Virus record (IMG/VR): IMGVR_UViG_3300030333_003501
Location: 1 to 51,600 of that record
DNA: 51,600 nucleotides
Strand: one strand, 5' to 3'
Origin: a virus
Position numbers and translations under genes: made by a program. Shown here one piece after another: positions 8,586-16,377 of this stretch (position 1 is the first letter of the stretch; each line of letters opens with the position of its first letter). The notes beneath the pieces are model-generated. The model did no database searches. It saw only the letters and a program-made list of their open reading frames with translations, and was not told the origin of the DNA.

Positions 8586-10217
8586 ATGGTAGAAGAAAAA
8601 AGACCCTCGTTGTTTCGGCGTTTAACTCGCAGAACAACACCCAAACCACAAGACAGAACAATATACAATCCGGGTATTCAGGAGAAGGACACTTCTTATC
8701 TGATTACTGCCCCAATCATTTATCATGTAACATATCAATCAGTGATTGCTAGAACCTGCATTACACAATTGAAGAACGAGATATTCAGGAGAGGATATAC
8801 TTGGGAAGAGAAATTTACGGTTAGATGTGGAGACTGCGGAAGAGAACACAAACAGGCAACTCTAGAATGTGTTGATTGTGGTAGCACTAATCTCATTAAG
8901 CCTGATAGAGAACAACTCAAGTATATTCACAAGTTATTAGATGGTCATGTAAACAAAGGGGAGCAGATGTTCATTGATGTTCTCAAGGAACTTGAAGATG
9001 ACTTGAATATCATGGATGATGCATATCTTGTGATGGTCAAGGAATACTATGTAGATGGGAACGGAGATATTCGTATGCATCGAATCAAGGAAGTTTATCG
9101 TGGAGACCCCGTTACTATGCATATCTATGCGGATGAGAATGGTGAGAGAGGACATCAAGGTTATACTTGCTTGAATCATAGAGATTTCATTAGCACATCA
9201 ATTAGTGAGTGTTGTGAGCATTGTGGTTCTGAATTACATCCTGTTCACTATGTAAATAGGGTGAATGGAACTGAACAGTATTTCATTGAGGGAGAAGTTC
9301 TACACTTCAGTAAATATGCTCCTTCAAGATTGTATGGTCAGTCTCCAATCATGACTCTTTGGAATCACATTACAACTCTAATTGCTATGGAGAACTATGT
9401 CAATTCTTCATACACCAAAGCAAGGATGCCAAGAGGATTGCTTGCTGTGCAGACTAGAAACATGGAATCCATGAAGTCGTTTTGGCGAGGTGTCAAGGAG
9501 AAGATGGAGCAAGACCCTCATTTCATACCAGTTATGGGGATAGAATCTGAAGGTGGAAAGGGAGGTATTGAATGGATTAAATTCATGGATAGTCTGAAGG
9601 AGATGGACTACATACAAGTCAAGGAAGACTTGAGAGATAGAATCGCTGCCTTCTATGGAGTGAGTAAAATCTTCATGGCAGATAACTCTGCAAGTGGTGG
9701 TTTGAACAACGAGGGTATGCAGATACTCGTAACTAACAGGGCAGTTGAGATGGCACAGACGATTTGGAATGAATATGTATTCCCATTCATGACGAAGGAG
9801 TTTGGAATCACAGATTGGGAATTGAAACTGCCACCTTCTGAAGAAGAGGATGAGATTGCCAAATTGAGGAAGAGAGAGATTGAGGTTAATGTGGCTGCAT
9901 CAATCAAGAATCTAGGGTTTGAGGTTGACATGGATGATGAGGGTAGATTCACTTTCAAGAAACCTGACCCTCAACCTGAAGCCCCACCACAAGAAGGGGC
10001 AGAGGGGGAAGTAGAAACTGACCCATACGCAGGAACTGATATTGATGCAAGTCAATTAGGACAGTTGCAAGAACAGGCTTTGATGGGTGGTCAAGGCGGT
10101 GGAGAGACTAGAAACAAACCATCTATGGAAACTGGCCCTGATAAGAGATTCACTGGATTACCAAGAGAGGCAGGGAATGAAAATGTTGATTCACGGACAG
10201 AGAGGCGGGTAGGTTGA
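8586..10217 (+). CDS. Portal protein with two zinc-binding insertions (543 aa)
   Basis: This forms the ring at one capsid vertex through which DNA enters and leaves. The start at ATG 8586 follows GAGGAGGA. Portal features include an N-terminal segment with SYLITAPIIYHVTYQSVIARTC (shown here only as the landmark at residues 38-59), the KYAPSRLYGQSPI stretch, the long stem helix region, and FYGVSKIFMADNSASGG followed by a helical crown. Unusually, it carries CGDCG and CVDCG (Cys 81, 84, 95, 98), a complete zinc ribbon, and a second CxxH / CC-x-x-C set at about 195-213. The C-terminal 80 residues are Pro/Gly/Glu-rich and probably disordered. It follows the terminase as in most tailed viruses. 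Confidence 0.85.
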   Translation: MVEEKRPSLFRRLTRRTTPKPQDRTIYNPGIQEKDTSYLITAPIIYHVTYQSVIARTCITQLKNEIFRRGYTWEEKFTVRCGDCGREHKQATLECVDCGSTNLIKPDREQLKYIHKLLDGHVNKGEQMFIDVLKELEDDLNIMDDAYLVMVKEYYVDGNGDIRMHRIKEVYRGDPVTMHIYADENGERGHQGYTCLNHRDFISTSISECCEHCGSELHPVHYVNRVNGTEQYFIEGEVLHFSKYAPSRLYGQSPIMTLWNHITTLIAMENYVNSSYTKARMPRGLLAVQTRNMESMKSFWRGVKEKMEQDPHFIPVMGIESEGGKGGIEWIKFMDSLKEMDYIQVKEDLRDRIAAFYGVSKIFMADNSASGGLNNEGMQILVTNRAVEMAQTIWNEYVFPFMTKEFGITDWELKLPPSEEEDEIAKLRKREIEVNVAASIKNLGFEVDMDDEGRFTFKKPDPQPEAPPQEGAEGEVETDPYAGTDIDASQLGQLQEQALMGGQGGGETRNKPSMETGPDKRFTGLPREAGNENVDSRTERRVG

Positions 10218-10339
10218 GCGAACTCCTCGACATCGTGAAGAAGTGGAAAGAAGAAACAGAAAAGCGTAATGCAGAAACGGATGAGAGAATAAGAAAAGAT
10301 TTGGAGAGAATACAAGATGACATGGTGGAACATAATTAA
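10214..10339 (+). CDS. Short coiled-coil protein (41 aa), TTG start
   Basis: A TTG at 10214 overlaps the portal stop (TTGA) and follows a strong GGCGGGTAGG ribosome binding site. The frame encodes SELLDIVKKWKEETEKRN and continues as a charged amphipathic helix to a TAA at 10337-10339. It fills the otherwise empty gap between the portal and the next gene and overlaps that gene's start by 23 bases. The ribosome binding site, fit and composition favour a real gene, but it is short and has no recognised family. Confidence 0.5.
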   Translation: MSELLDIVKKWKEETEKRNAETDERIRKDLERIQDDMVEHN

Positions 10340-10499
10340 AGTCGCAGGACAAGAAATGGCAGGTGGAGATATGGGGGCTACTAGTGATGGTGGAATCAAA
10401 CCTGCAAAGGATTTGGAAGAAGCAAGGGAACATCCAGTTGACCCGGAATTGGCAGAGGAAAAGCAGGATATAGAAGATGTAGAATATGCAGATTACTAA
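10317..10499 (+). CDS. Small protein with variant MTW tag (60 aa)
   Basis: The protein begins MTWWNIIKVAGQEM, which fits the pattern M(S/T)W-x-x-I-x-K of the MSW-tagged proteins, then continues as an acidic, glycine-rich, probably disordered tail ending DIEDVEYADY. GGAGAG lies upstream of the ATG. The gene overlaps the preceding 41-aa frame and ends just before the next ribosome binding site. The function is unknown. If the tag is a capsid address, this is one of the simplest carriers of it. Confidence 0.7.
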   Translation: MTWWNIIKVAGQEMAGGDMGATSDGGIKPAKDLEEAREHPVDPELAEEKQDIEDVEYADY

Positions 10500-10509
10500 G
10501 GTGAATAAA

Positions 10510-10740
10510 ATGACAGAAGAAAAGAAAAGTGTAAGACAATTAGAAAGAGAACTAGCGAATGCAAGGGCAGAGCAATATGCTCACCATAATAGAGAAGCCA
10601 CAAAGAATAGAGATTTCTCTGTTGGTGGTGTAGACCCTAACACAGTAAAGAAGGAACGACCTGATGCTTCAGATGTTCCTGATGCTGTGTTGCTTCCTAA
10701 GAAAAAAAGGCCAAGAACTCCTAACAATCCTTGGGGATGA
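10510..10740 (+). CDS. Small charged protein (76 aa), unknown function
   Basis: The start at ATG 10510 (MTEEKKSVRQLER) follows AAGGTGAAT. An upstream in-frame ATG at 10486 lies inside the previous gene and has no clear ribosome binding site. The protein has an N-terminal amphipathic helix (VRQLERELANARAEQY) and a basic proline-rich tail ending KKKRPRTPNNPWG. It carries no MSW tag. No family is recognised. The basic tail could touch nucleic acid, which is speculative. Confidence 0.65.
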   Translation: MTEEKKSVRQLERELANARAEQYAHHNREATKNRDFSVGGVDPNTVKKERPDASDVPDAVLLPKKKRPRTPNNPWG

Positions 10741-10744
10741 TTAA

Positions 10745-12187
10745 ATGACACAGACGCAAAATTTCATGGATGTTTTGCGTAAGAAGAAGAAAGATGAAGA
10801 TTACTTTACTGGTGAAGAGGATATTGCTGATTTCGGAGGCGATGTTGAGCAAGATACTGATGCAGCAGTTGAGGTTTCGTCTGATGATGCATATGAAACA
10901 TCTTTAGGTGAATATCGGGAAAAGGATGTTAAGAGGACTAAAAGGCAAAAAGAAGCAGAACAGTCAAAAAAGGATAGAGCCGCTAACATTCGTTTATGGA
11001 AAATAATCCTAGAAGAATACAGCCAACATGGTGATATTCAACATGAGAATTTAAGTCAGCCTCTGATTCAATTTTCTAAATCGTTTCTTAGGCCGAAGGC
11101 AGCAAGTGCTGAGAAAATTATGAGGTTCTATCGTTCTTTAGTTCCTAAAAATAAGGATGAAATGCCAACGGCAGATGAAGAATTATTAGATTTGTTCTAT
11201 GAAAAAATGACTGTTGAGAACATAAAGGGTTTAGAATTACTTCAAAATAAATTTCAACGAGAAGAAAGAATATACAATGGTAAAGAGTCATTAGAAGTTT
11301 TACGAGATTTCCTTCAAACGGTAAGTGAGGTCAGAGCCTCTGCTCTTACTGGAAAGGGTATGACTAGACTGAAATTGGATAAACTAAACCGACTCATTAA
11401 ACTAGGATTGAAACAGGCTGATTTCAGTGAAGGAGGAAATTTGCAAGCAGATGATTTGGATATGTTATTGCAGAAGTTTAGGGTAGTTATCCTCACTCTT
11501 TCAAAGATAAAAAGAGAGCAAAAAAAGTTATTCAAGAAGGCCGACAACCCATCTCAAACTAGACTTCCCAAGTATGTCCAGCGTAAGATAAACCAAGTAA
11601 AAATAAAGGATGAGAAAAAGAGGAAAGAAGCACAGCAAAAAATAGCGAGGGATTATTGGGACTCTATAACGGGTAAAAAGGAACGAACACCCAAAGAACA
11701 AAAAAGAGTTCAAAGAATAATGGATTCTGTAATAAATCGCTACAAGACAAAGTGGGATTCTCTTTCTCCTGAAGAACAGAAGAAATTCAGAAAGAAGAAA
11801 GATGTAACTGGGCTGCTTAGAAGATTTAATCAGGATGCAAAGACTTACAGATTTGACCTAAATGTTGAAGATAGAAATTGGGAAGTTGATGAAACACAGG
11901 ATGAAACACAGGATGAATCAGAACCAACGCCGTATGATAATCTTGATTTCACAAGAAGAGGAACTATACTGCCTGATGAGACAGCAGACCAAATTGACTA
12001 TCTGATTGATAAGGTCGAAGAAGCATATCAAACTGTTTCTAATTTAGTAGATACTCCTAAAGAAAAGGGAATCTTTGCGACAGCAGAAAGAACCAAGAAA
12101 ATAATGAAAACATTAGTAGATGAAATGATAGGAGATTTCAAATTCACTATAAATAATAATGAAAAGAGGGCAATTAAAATTAACTGA
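10745..12187 (+). CDS. Charged helical protein (480 aa), unknown function
   Basis: The ATG follows GGGGATGATT. The N-terminus, MTQTQNFMDVLRKKKK, resembles a degenerate form of the MSW tag (aromatic-x-x-V/I-L-K/R) followed by lysines, as in the 720-2645 protein. The body is helical and very rich in Lys and Glu, with a basic central part (for example TPKEQKRVQRIMDSVINRY) and a short tandem DETQ repeat encoded at about 11888-11918. No enzyme motif is visible. Together with the 720-2645 protein it could be a bulky internal virion protein, but only composition and context point there. Confidence 0.7.
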   Translation: MTQTQNFMDVLRKKKKDEDYFTGEEDIADFGGDVEQDTDAAVEVSSDDAYETSLGEYREKDVKRTKRQKEAEQSKKDRAANIRLWKIILEEYSQHGDIQHENLSQPLIQFSKSFLRPKAASAEKIMRFYRSLVPKNKDEMPTADEELLDLFYEKMTVENIKGLELLQNKFQREERIYNGKESLEVLRDFLQTVSEVRASALTGKGMTRLKLDKLNRLIKLGLKQADFSEGGNLQADDLDMLLQKFRVVILTLSKIKREQKKLFKKADNPSQTRLPKYVQRKINQVKIKDEKKRKEAQQKIARDYWDSITGKKERTPKEQKRVQRIMDSVINRYKTKWDSLSPEEQKKFRKKKDVTGLLRRFNQDAKTYRFDLNVEDRNWEVDETQDETQDESEPTPYDNLDFTRRGTILPDETADQIDYLIDKVEEAYQTVSNLVDTPKEKGIFATAERTKKIMKTLVDEMIGDFKFTINNNEKRAIKIN

Positions 12188-12208
12188 GTAGTTTTGGGAA
12201 TGGATAAT

Positions 12209-12529
12209 ATGTCATGGCAGGAGATACTCAAGGCTTCAGAATTTCTTGAGAAATTAGAGCCTAAGCAGAAGAAGAAACTCAAGAAGTTGCTTCAATCCAC
12301 ACAACCCACAGAATACATGGGTCAAGAAATGACAAAGTTAGAAGATGTAATCAATGAGTTATCAGAACTTGATATGGTGAAAGCAGATAAATCTCTTACT
12401 AAGAAGATGAAGTCCTTTTCCGAAAAGAACCTAGATATACTCGCAAGTGCTGCTGAACTTCGTAAAGACTACGAGACACTGTATGACCAAATCAGAGGTG
12501 TCGTATATCCAAAGGGGGAGAAGAAATGA
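12209..12529 (+). CDS. Small MSW-tagged helical protein (106 aa)
   Basis: The start at ATG 12209 gives MSWQEILKASEFLEK. In-frame starts at 12194 (TTG) and 12200 (ATG) exist, but the tag lines up with its neighbours at 12209. The ribosome binding site is weaker than usual, so the start rests mainly on the tag. The rest is a lysine- and glutamate-rich helical protein. Its stop overlaps the next ATG (ATGA). It is the first of three consecutive small tagged genes. The serine codon in the tag (TCA) differs from the AGT of its neighbours, which argues that the peptide rather than the DNA is conserved. Confidence 0.75.
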   Translation: MSWQEILKASEFLEKLEPKQKKKLKKLLQSTQPTEYMGQEMTKLEDVINELSELDMVKADKSLTKKMKSFSEKNLDILASAAELRKDYETLYDQIRGVVYPKGEKK

Positions 12530-13032
12530 GTTGGCAAGATATACTAAAAGATACTAGAAGTGAACTTAAGGAAATGTTCAGTCAGGATGAAGATATAATA
12601 GAAAGATATGATTCATCACCCGATGAAGTAAAAAGTTTTGTAGATATGCTATTGGAAAAGATTTCCGAAAATCCTAACACGAAGGCACGATACAAGTCGA
12701 GTATTTACGCTATGCTTGGTTTTGGAAGAGAGGATTATTCTACTTCAAAGACTATTGATGCTGAAACTAAAGCAGCAGCAGAATACCTTGAAGATTTAAG
12801 CATACAAGATGTTCCTGAATTCAAAGAACTAAAGAGAATGTTTGATGATTTAGAAGAAATGCTTGAAAATAAATTGCCTGTTGCTATTATGAAAAAAGCA
12901 CCGAAAGAGGCTCAAGAAGGCTTAAGGGATGATAATATCAGAGAACACATTGTTCATTTAGTGCAAGATATGTGGGGCAATAATGATACATTTATTGATG
13001 AAACGCTTAGAGCATATATGGAGGGAAGATAA
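12526..13032 (+). CDS. MSW-tagged helical protein (168 aa)
   Basis: The protein begins MSWQDILKDTRSELK. The ATG overlaps the previous stop and is preceded by GGGGGAGAAG. The remainder is acidic and helical, with no cysteine cluster or catalytic motif. Its stop is followed at once by the next tagged ATG (TAAATG). Its first 18 coding bases are identical to those of the next gene, yet the proteins diverge after the tag. Confidence 0.8.
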   Translation: MSWQDILKDTRSELKEMFSQDEDIIERYDSSPDEVKSFVDMLLEKISENPNTKARYKSSIYAMLGFGREDYSTSKTIDAETKAAAEYLEDLSIQDVPEFKELKRMFDDLEEMLENKLPVAIMKKAPKEAQEGLRDDNIREHIVHLVQDMWGNNDTFIDETLRAYMEGR

Positions 13033-13290
13033 ATGAGTTGGCAAGATATAATTAAAGAAGAGAGAGAACTATCGCCCGGTCAGAAGTCATTTATTGATAG
13101 GGCAACACGCACATTACATTCACAGAAACAAGAAGAGGCAGAAACCAATGAGGTTATGCAACAACTAAAGGTCATCTATGAATCGCAGATGCAGGATGCC
13201 ATGCGACAAGCAAGGACAGGAGCAACAATCGCAGAGTTGAAAGATGGCTTAGTTAATGCCTTAGAAAGTGAATTAGAAATCATGGAGTGA
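13033..13290 (+). CDS. MSW-tagged helical protein (85 aa)
   Basis: The protein begins MSWQDIIKEERELSPGQ, with GGAGGGAAG upstream and an ATG directly after the previous TAA. The body is a single charged helical region rich in Gln and Glu (SQKQEEAETNEVMQQLK). No family is recognised. The gene is the third in the run of small tagged proteins that leads toward the ligase and capsid genes. Confidence 0.8.
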   Translation: MSWQDIIKEERELSPGQKSFIDRATRTLHSQKQEEAETNEVMQQLKVIYESQMQDAMRQARTGATIAELKDGLVNALESELEIME

Positions 13291-13295
13291 TTAAG

Positions 13296-13532
13296 ATGAG
13301 TAAAGAAGAAGAAAACAGTGAGATGCTACTATTGATGAAAGAACTAGTGGATAGAGTAAAATCCCTAGAAGAACAAGTATACAACAAGGACAATGTTTTG
13401 ATGAAGGCTGGTCTTGTTGTTCATGAGACTCCAACACCTGCAATGAGTAACAATATGACAACTCCAACAGGTGAAACAATTGGGACTATGTCTTGGGAAG
13501 ACATACACAAAATGGTGGAGAAAGCAGGGTGA
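13296..13532 (+). CDS. Coiled-coil protein with C-terminal MSW tag (78 aa)
   Basis: The start at ATG 13296 follows GGAGTGA (13284-13290); the GTG at 13287 overlaps the previous stop and is less likely. Residues about 5-35 form a coiled coil (LLLMKELVDRVKSLEEQVY), then comes a Pro/Thr-rich linker. The protein ends in TMSWEDIHKMVEKAG (tag codons from 13488). The same tag closes the scaffold protein as MSWGDIHNFARKVN, also after a coiled coil and linker. This protein may therefore be a small second scaffold or a tag-bearing adaptor. Confidence 0.78.
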   Translation: MSKEEENSEMLLLMKELVDRVKSLEEQVYNKDNVLMKAGLVVHETPTPAMSNNMTTPTGETIGTMSWEDIHKMVEKAG

Positions 13533-13536
13533 TTAA

Positions 13537-13758
13537 ATGCCGGAAAAAGTTACGAAAGAAGAGAAGATTGTCGAGTTGGCAATCAATAAAGCGAAGGAAG
13601 TTATACAGGAAGCAGAGCATCTAGGCACTATTGAATTGGATGAAGATGTTATGGGTGAAGAGGTTAAAGTCAAGAAACCAAAGAAGAACCCATCTGAAGA
13701 GTCACTACCAAAAACTAGCAACATTGATGGTAAGGAAGACAAAGTAAACGAAGGCTGA
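13537..13758 (+). CDS. Small charged protein (73 aa), unknown function
   Basis: The ATG at 13537 follows GGGTGATT. The first half is helical (KEEKIVELAINKAKEVIQEAEH) and the second half is a disordered Lys/Glu/Pro/Ser stretch. No tag and no known family are seen. It lies in tight spacing between the C-terminally tagged protein and the ligase. Confidence 0.65.
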   Translation: MPEKVTKEEKIVELAINKAKEVIQEAEHLGTIELDEDVMGEEVKVKKPKKNPSEESLPKTSNIDGKEDKVNEG

Positions 13759-13771
13759 AGGTAGATGAGAG

Positions 13772-16339
13772 ATGACTACTTCAGGCGTGGCCTTTGAAAA
13801 AGAGACTAAGGCATTAACAAAACGAGTCTTAGATTTTTTTGAGAGGGTGCGCTATGCATACCTTTCTGCTAAAGAGAATCCAAAGGAATATGGTAAGAAG
13901 TGGAAATCTACTGTCAAATCAATACGAGAGGAACACGATGGTCTTGGTGAGTTTGCTAGGGAATTGAAAGAATTCGTCACTGAAAAAGAACTCTTTGATG
14001 ATAAGGCATATGATGTAGAATCAAGCACTGCTAAAGGCATCTATGAAGATATCAAAAGAATGAGGTTTGAGTCTGCTGGTGCGGCAGACCCATTCTCTAA
14101 ACAACTTGGAGAAAAGGTCTTGGAAGTTTTGTTGAAAGACAAAGCGACATTTGCAGCATTCATTCATTATGCCATGCGTAGCCATGCTAACCCAATACCG
14201 AAAAAGGCATGGGAAGAAAATAATTTGAAGCCTGATGAAATAACTCAGGGTTCTATGGGTCTTGATATAGAAGAGAAGGATATCCCATTGTATATCATTG
14301 AGCATTATGGTGACGACAAGGATAGTAAAAGAGTGAAGGGTAAATTCAAGGAAGCACTTGCAACATTGAAGGAAGTATTTGGTGAGACATATTCAGATGA
14401 TAAATGGCAAGCGTTGGAAGAAATAGACATCGCTAAGTCTGATGATGAGAAGCAAGAGATAGATTTTCTAATCCCTAACAAGCCGATGTATCGAATATTT
14501 GAATTGAAGGATATGGAAGATATCAAGGGGATGAGTGGGGAGTTTGTAGTCCAAGAGAAGTATGATGGAATGCGAATACAGATTCATAAGTTTGAGAAGA
14601 AGGTGAAAGTCTACTCCTATAATCAAAAAGATATCACCGATAAATGTCCTGATATAGTGGAGAAGATGGACAAGAAAGCATTTGGTGATTGCATCTTAGA
14701 TGGAGAACTAATGTTGTTTCAAGGAGATGAGGCACTACATAGGGCGAGTGTAATTACTCATATATTCAAGAAGGAGATTGAGGGAACTAAACTTAGAGCG
14801 CATGTTTTCGATGTAATGAAACATGAAGGAAAAGACTTGACTGATGAGCCTCTTCGTGAAAGAATCAATATTATGTTCTATCAATATGCACAACACTCAT
14901 CTGAAGAATTGGCGTTTCCTTCCAAGAAAGATACTAGAATAGCAGATTCGGTTAAGGAAGTTGGAGAATATGCTGAGAAGATTATGGAGATGCCAACTTC
15001 TGAAGGTGTAGTCATAAAGGACATAGAATCCACATATTACATCGGCAAGAAGAAGAATCCTAAGTGGATTAAATGGAAGAAGTATGTTGATTTGGATGTG
15101 ATTGTTCTAGAAGACAAGAAAACCAAGAGTGGCCTACATTCCTATACAATGGGGATAGGGCCATTAAGTGCTGAACAAACTAGGGAATACAAGACAGTGG
15201 AATTAGAAGATAAGAACTATCTTCCTGTTGGTAAGGCTCTAAATACGAAAGTTTCTGTTGATGTCGGTAGTATAATTCGAGTTAAGGTAGATGAAGTCAC
15301 CAAGAAAGAAAAAGGATTCAGTCTTTACTCTGCTAAAGTCATAGAATTACCTGAAGTAGAAGAGTCTGATAAATTAGAGACATTAGAACAGTTAGCAACG
15401 AAAACAAAGAAAGCACTAGTGCCAAAGCATCCTTTCATTAAGCCATCTGATTTGGCTAACCCTCTTACTGTAATTGCAGAGTTACAAAGAGAGAAGAAAA
15501 ATAAGAAGAAAATCAAAAAATATCTTGTCACAGATTACATTCATGGTGAAGCAGAAATAATCTGCAAGCACGACTTAGAGGGTTTTACCATCTATGGGTT
15601 TGAAGGAGATTCTCTAATGCAGAAGAATGCTATTGCGTCTATGGATGAGATGAAAGAACAGTTAGATAAATTCATGAAGTCTCGTAAGTCAAAACTAAGG
15701 GTTGCTATAAGGGCAATGTTAGAAGAGAATGATGCTCCAATGGAGTTTGATGACATTGAAGAAAAACTCAGAGTGACCGATGGAGATGCGTATGAGGAGA
15801 TATTTGAGAATAAACCAAAGGAACTAATGTCTTGGATGAAGAATCAAGATTCGTTTATTTTCATATCACCAAACAAATTCGATGCATCTCCTTACAATAT
15901 CCAAAAGGACAATGAAGAAGATGAGGTAGTTGGAGAATTTGAAGTTCGTCAGCGTGATGATGGAAATCTAGATTTTATTATTCAAACTGAGAATAAGAAA
16001 ATGGCTTGGCTTATTGATATTGACGAGCCTGAGAATATCTATGATTTGTTTGGTAAGTCAGGAAAGTATCCTGCTAAGGTTGCAGAAACCGTAGATAGCA
16101 CAAAGATACTTGATGAGGGGGATTTAATCTTCGGTGTTCAGAAAGATGGATATCATGAATATAGAATGGAAGGAGATAAGTTTCAAACACGCATTCATTT
16201 CCGAGTAGTTCCATTAGATGAAAAGAAGTCTTGGATAGTATGGACAGGAAAGAAACAAGAGATGTTAGATGATTCATCTGATGAAGGAATCATTGATATT
16301 ACAAAGGATAAGTTTAGCAATTTAGAACTGCCTGAATAA
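13772..16339 (+). CDS. ATP-dependent DNA ligase with unusual N- and C-terminal extensions (855 aa)
   Basis: It seals nicks in double-stranded DNA using an AMP-lysine intermediate. The nucleotidyltransferase core lies at about 255-440: motif I EKYDGMR with catalytic Lys 263, DGELMLF at about 310-316, HVFDVMK at about 344-350, motif IV EGVVIKD at about 411, and motif V WIKWKKY at about 432-438. An OB-fold-like domain follows to about 535 (SIIRVKVDEV, FSLYSAKVIEL). The first 250 residues do not resemble the usual ligase DNA-binding domain to my eye, and about 300 residues follow the OB fold. Those include a winged-helix-like segment (about 650-710) and a beta-rich end of unknown role. Its position just ahead of the capsid genes is unusual and could mean the enzyme works on, or inside, the packaged genome. 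Confidence 0.88.
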   Translation: MTTSGVAFEKETKALTKRVLDFFERVRYAYLSAKENPKEYGKKWKSTVKSIREEHDGLGEFARELKEFVTEKELFDDKAYDVESSTAKGIYEDIKRMRFESAGAADPFSKQLGEKVLEVLLKDKATFAAFIHYAMRSHANPIPKKAWEENNLKPDEITQGSMGLDIEEKDIPLYIIEHYGDDKDSKRVKGKFKEALATLKEVFGETYSDDKWQALEEIDIAKSDDEKQEIDFLIPNKPMYRIFELKDMEDIKGMSGEFVVQEKYDGMRIQIHKFEKKVKVYSYNQKDITDKCPDIVEKMDKKAFGDCILDGELMLFQGDEALHRASVITHIFKKEIEGTKLRAHVFDVMKHEGKDLTDEPLRERINIMFYQYAQHSSEELAFPSKKDTRIADSVKEVGEYAEKIMEMPTSEGVVIKDIESTYYIGKKKNPKWIKWKKYVDLDVIVLEDKKTKSGLHSYTMGIGPLSAEQTREYKTVELEDKNYLPVGKALNTKVSVDVGSIIRVKVDEVTKKEKGFSLYSAKVIELPEVEESDKLETLEQLATKTKKALVPKHPFIKPSDLANPLTVIAELQREKKNKKKIKKYLVTDYIHGEAEIICKHDLEGFTIYGFEGDSLMQKNAIASMDEMKEQLDKFMKSRKSKLRVAIRAMLEENDAPMEFDDIEEKLRVTDGDAYEEIFENKPKELMSWMKNQDSFIFISPNKFDASPYNIQKDNEEDEVVGEFEVRQRDDGNLDFIIQTENKKMAWLIDIDEPENIYDLFGKSGKYPAKVAETVDSTKILDEGDLIFGVQKDGYHEYRMEGDKFQTRIHFRVVPLDEKKSWIVWTGKKQEMLDDSSDEGIIDITKDKFSNLELPE

Positions 16340-16340
16340 C

Positions 16341-16371
16341 CACCTACTTATTATAGTAAGAAAAATAGGTG
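16341..16371 (+). promoter_or_regulatory. Hairpin covering the ribosome binding site of the protease gene
   Basis: CACCTA (16341-16346) can pair with TAGGTG (16366-16371), and inside it CTTA (16347-16350) with TAAG (16357-16360), leaving an AAAAA bulge. The right arm contains AGGTG (16367-16371), the likely ribosome binding site for GTG 16378. Folding would therefore hide that site. It lies in one of the few real gaps in the window (16340-16377), and the central TTATTATAG could alternatively be a weak TATA-like element. Only the pairing is observed; regulation is inferred. Confidence 0.45.
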
Positions 16372-16377
16372 CAGTGA

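Noticed and set aside
15820-15845. MSWMKN inside the DNA ligase as another copy of the tag
   Set aside because: It lies inside a folded winged-helix-like part, not at a terminus, and lacks the following acidic-Ile-x-Lys pattern. Treated as chance.
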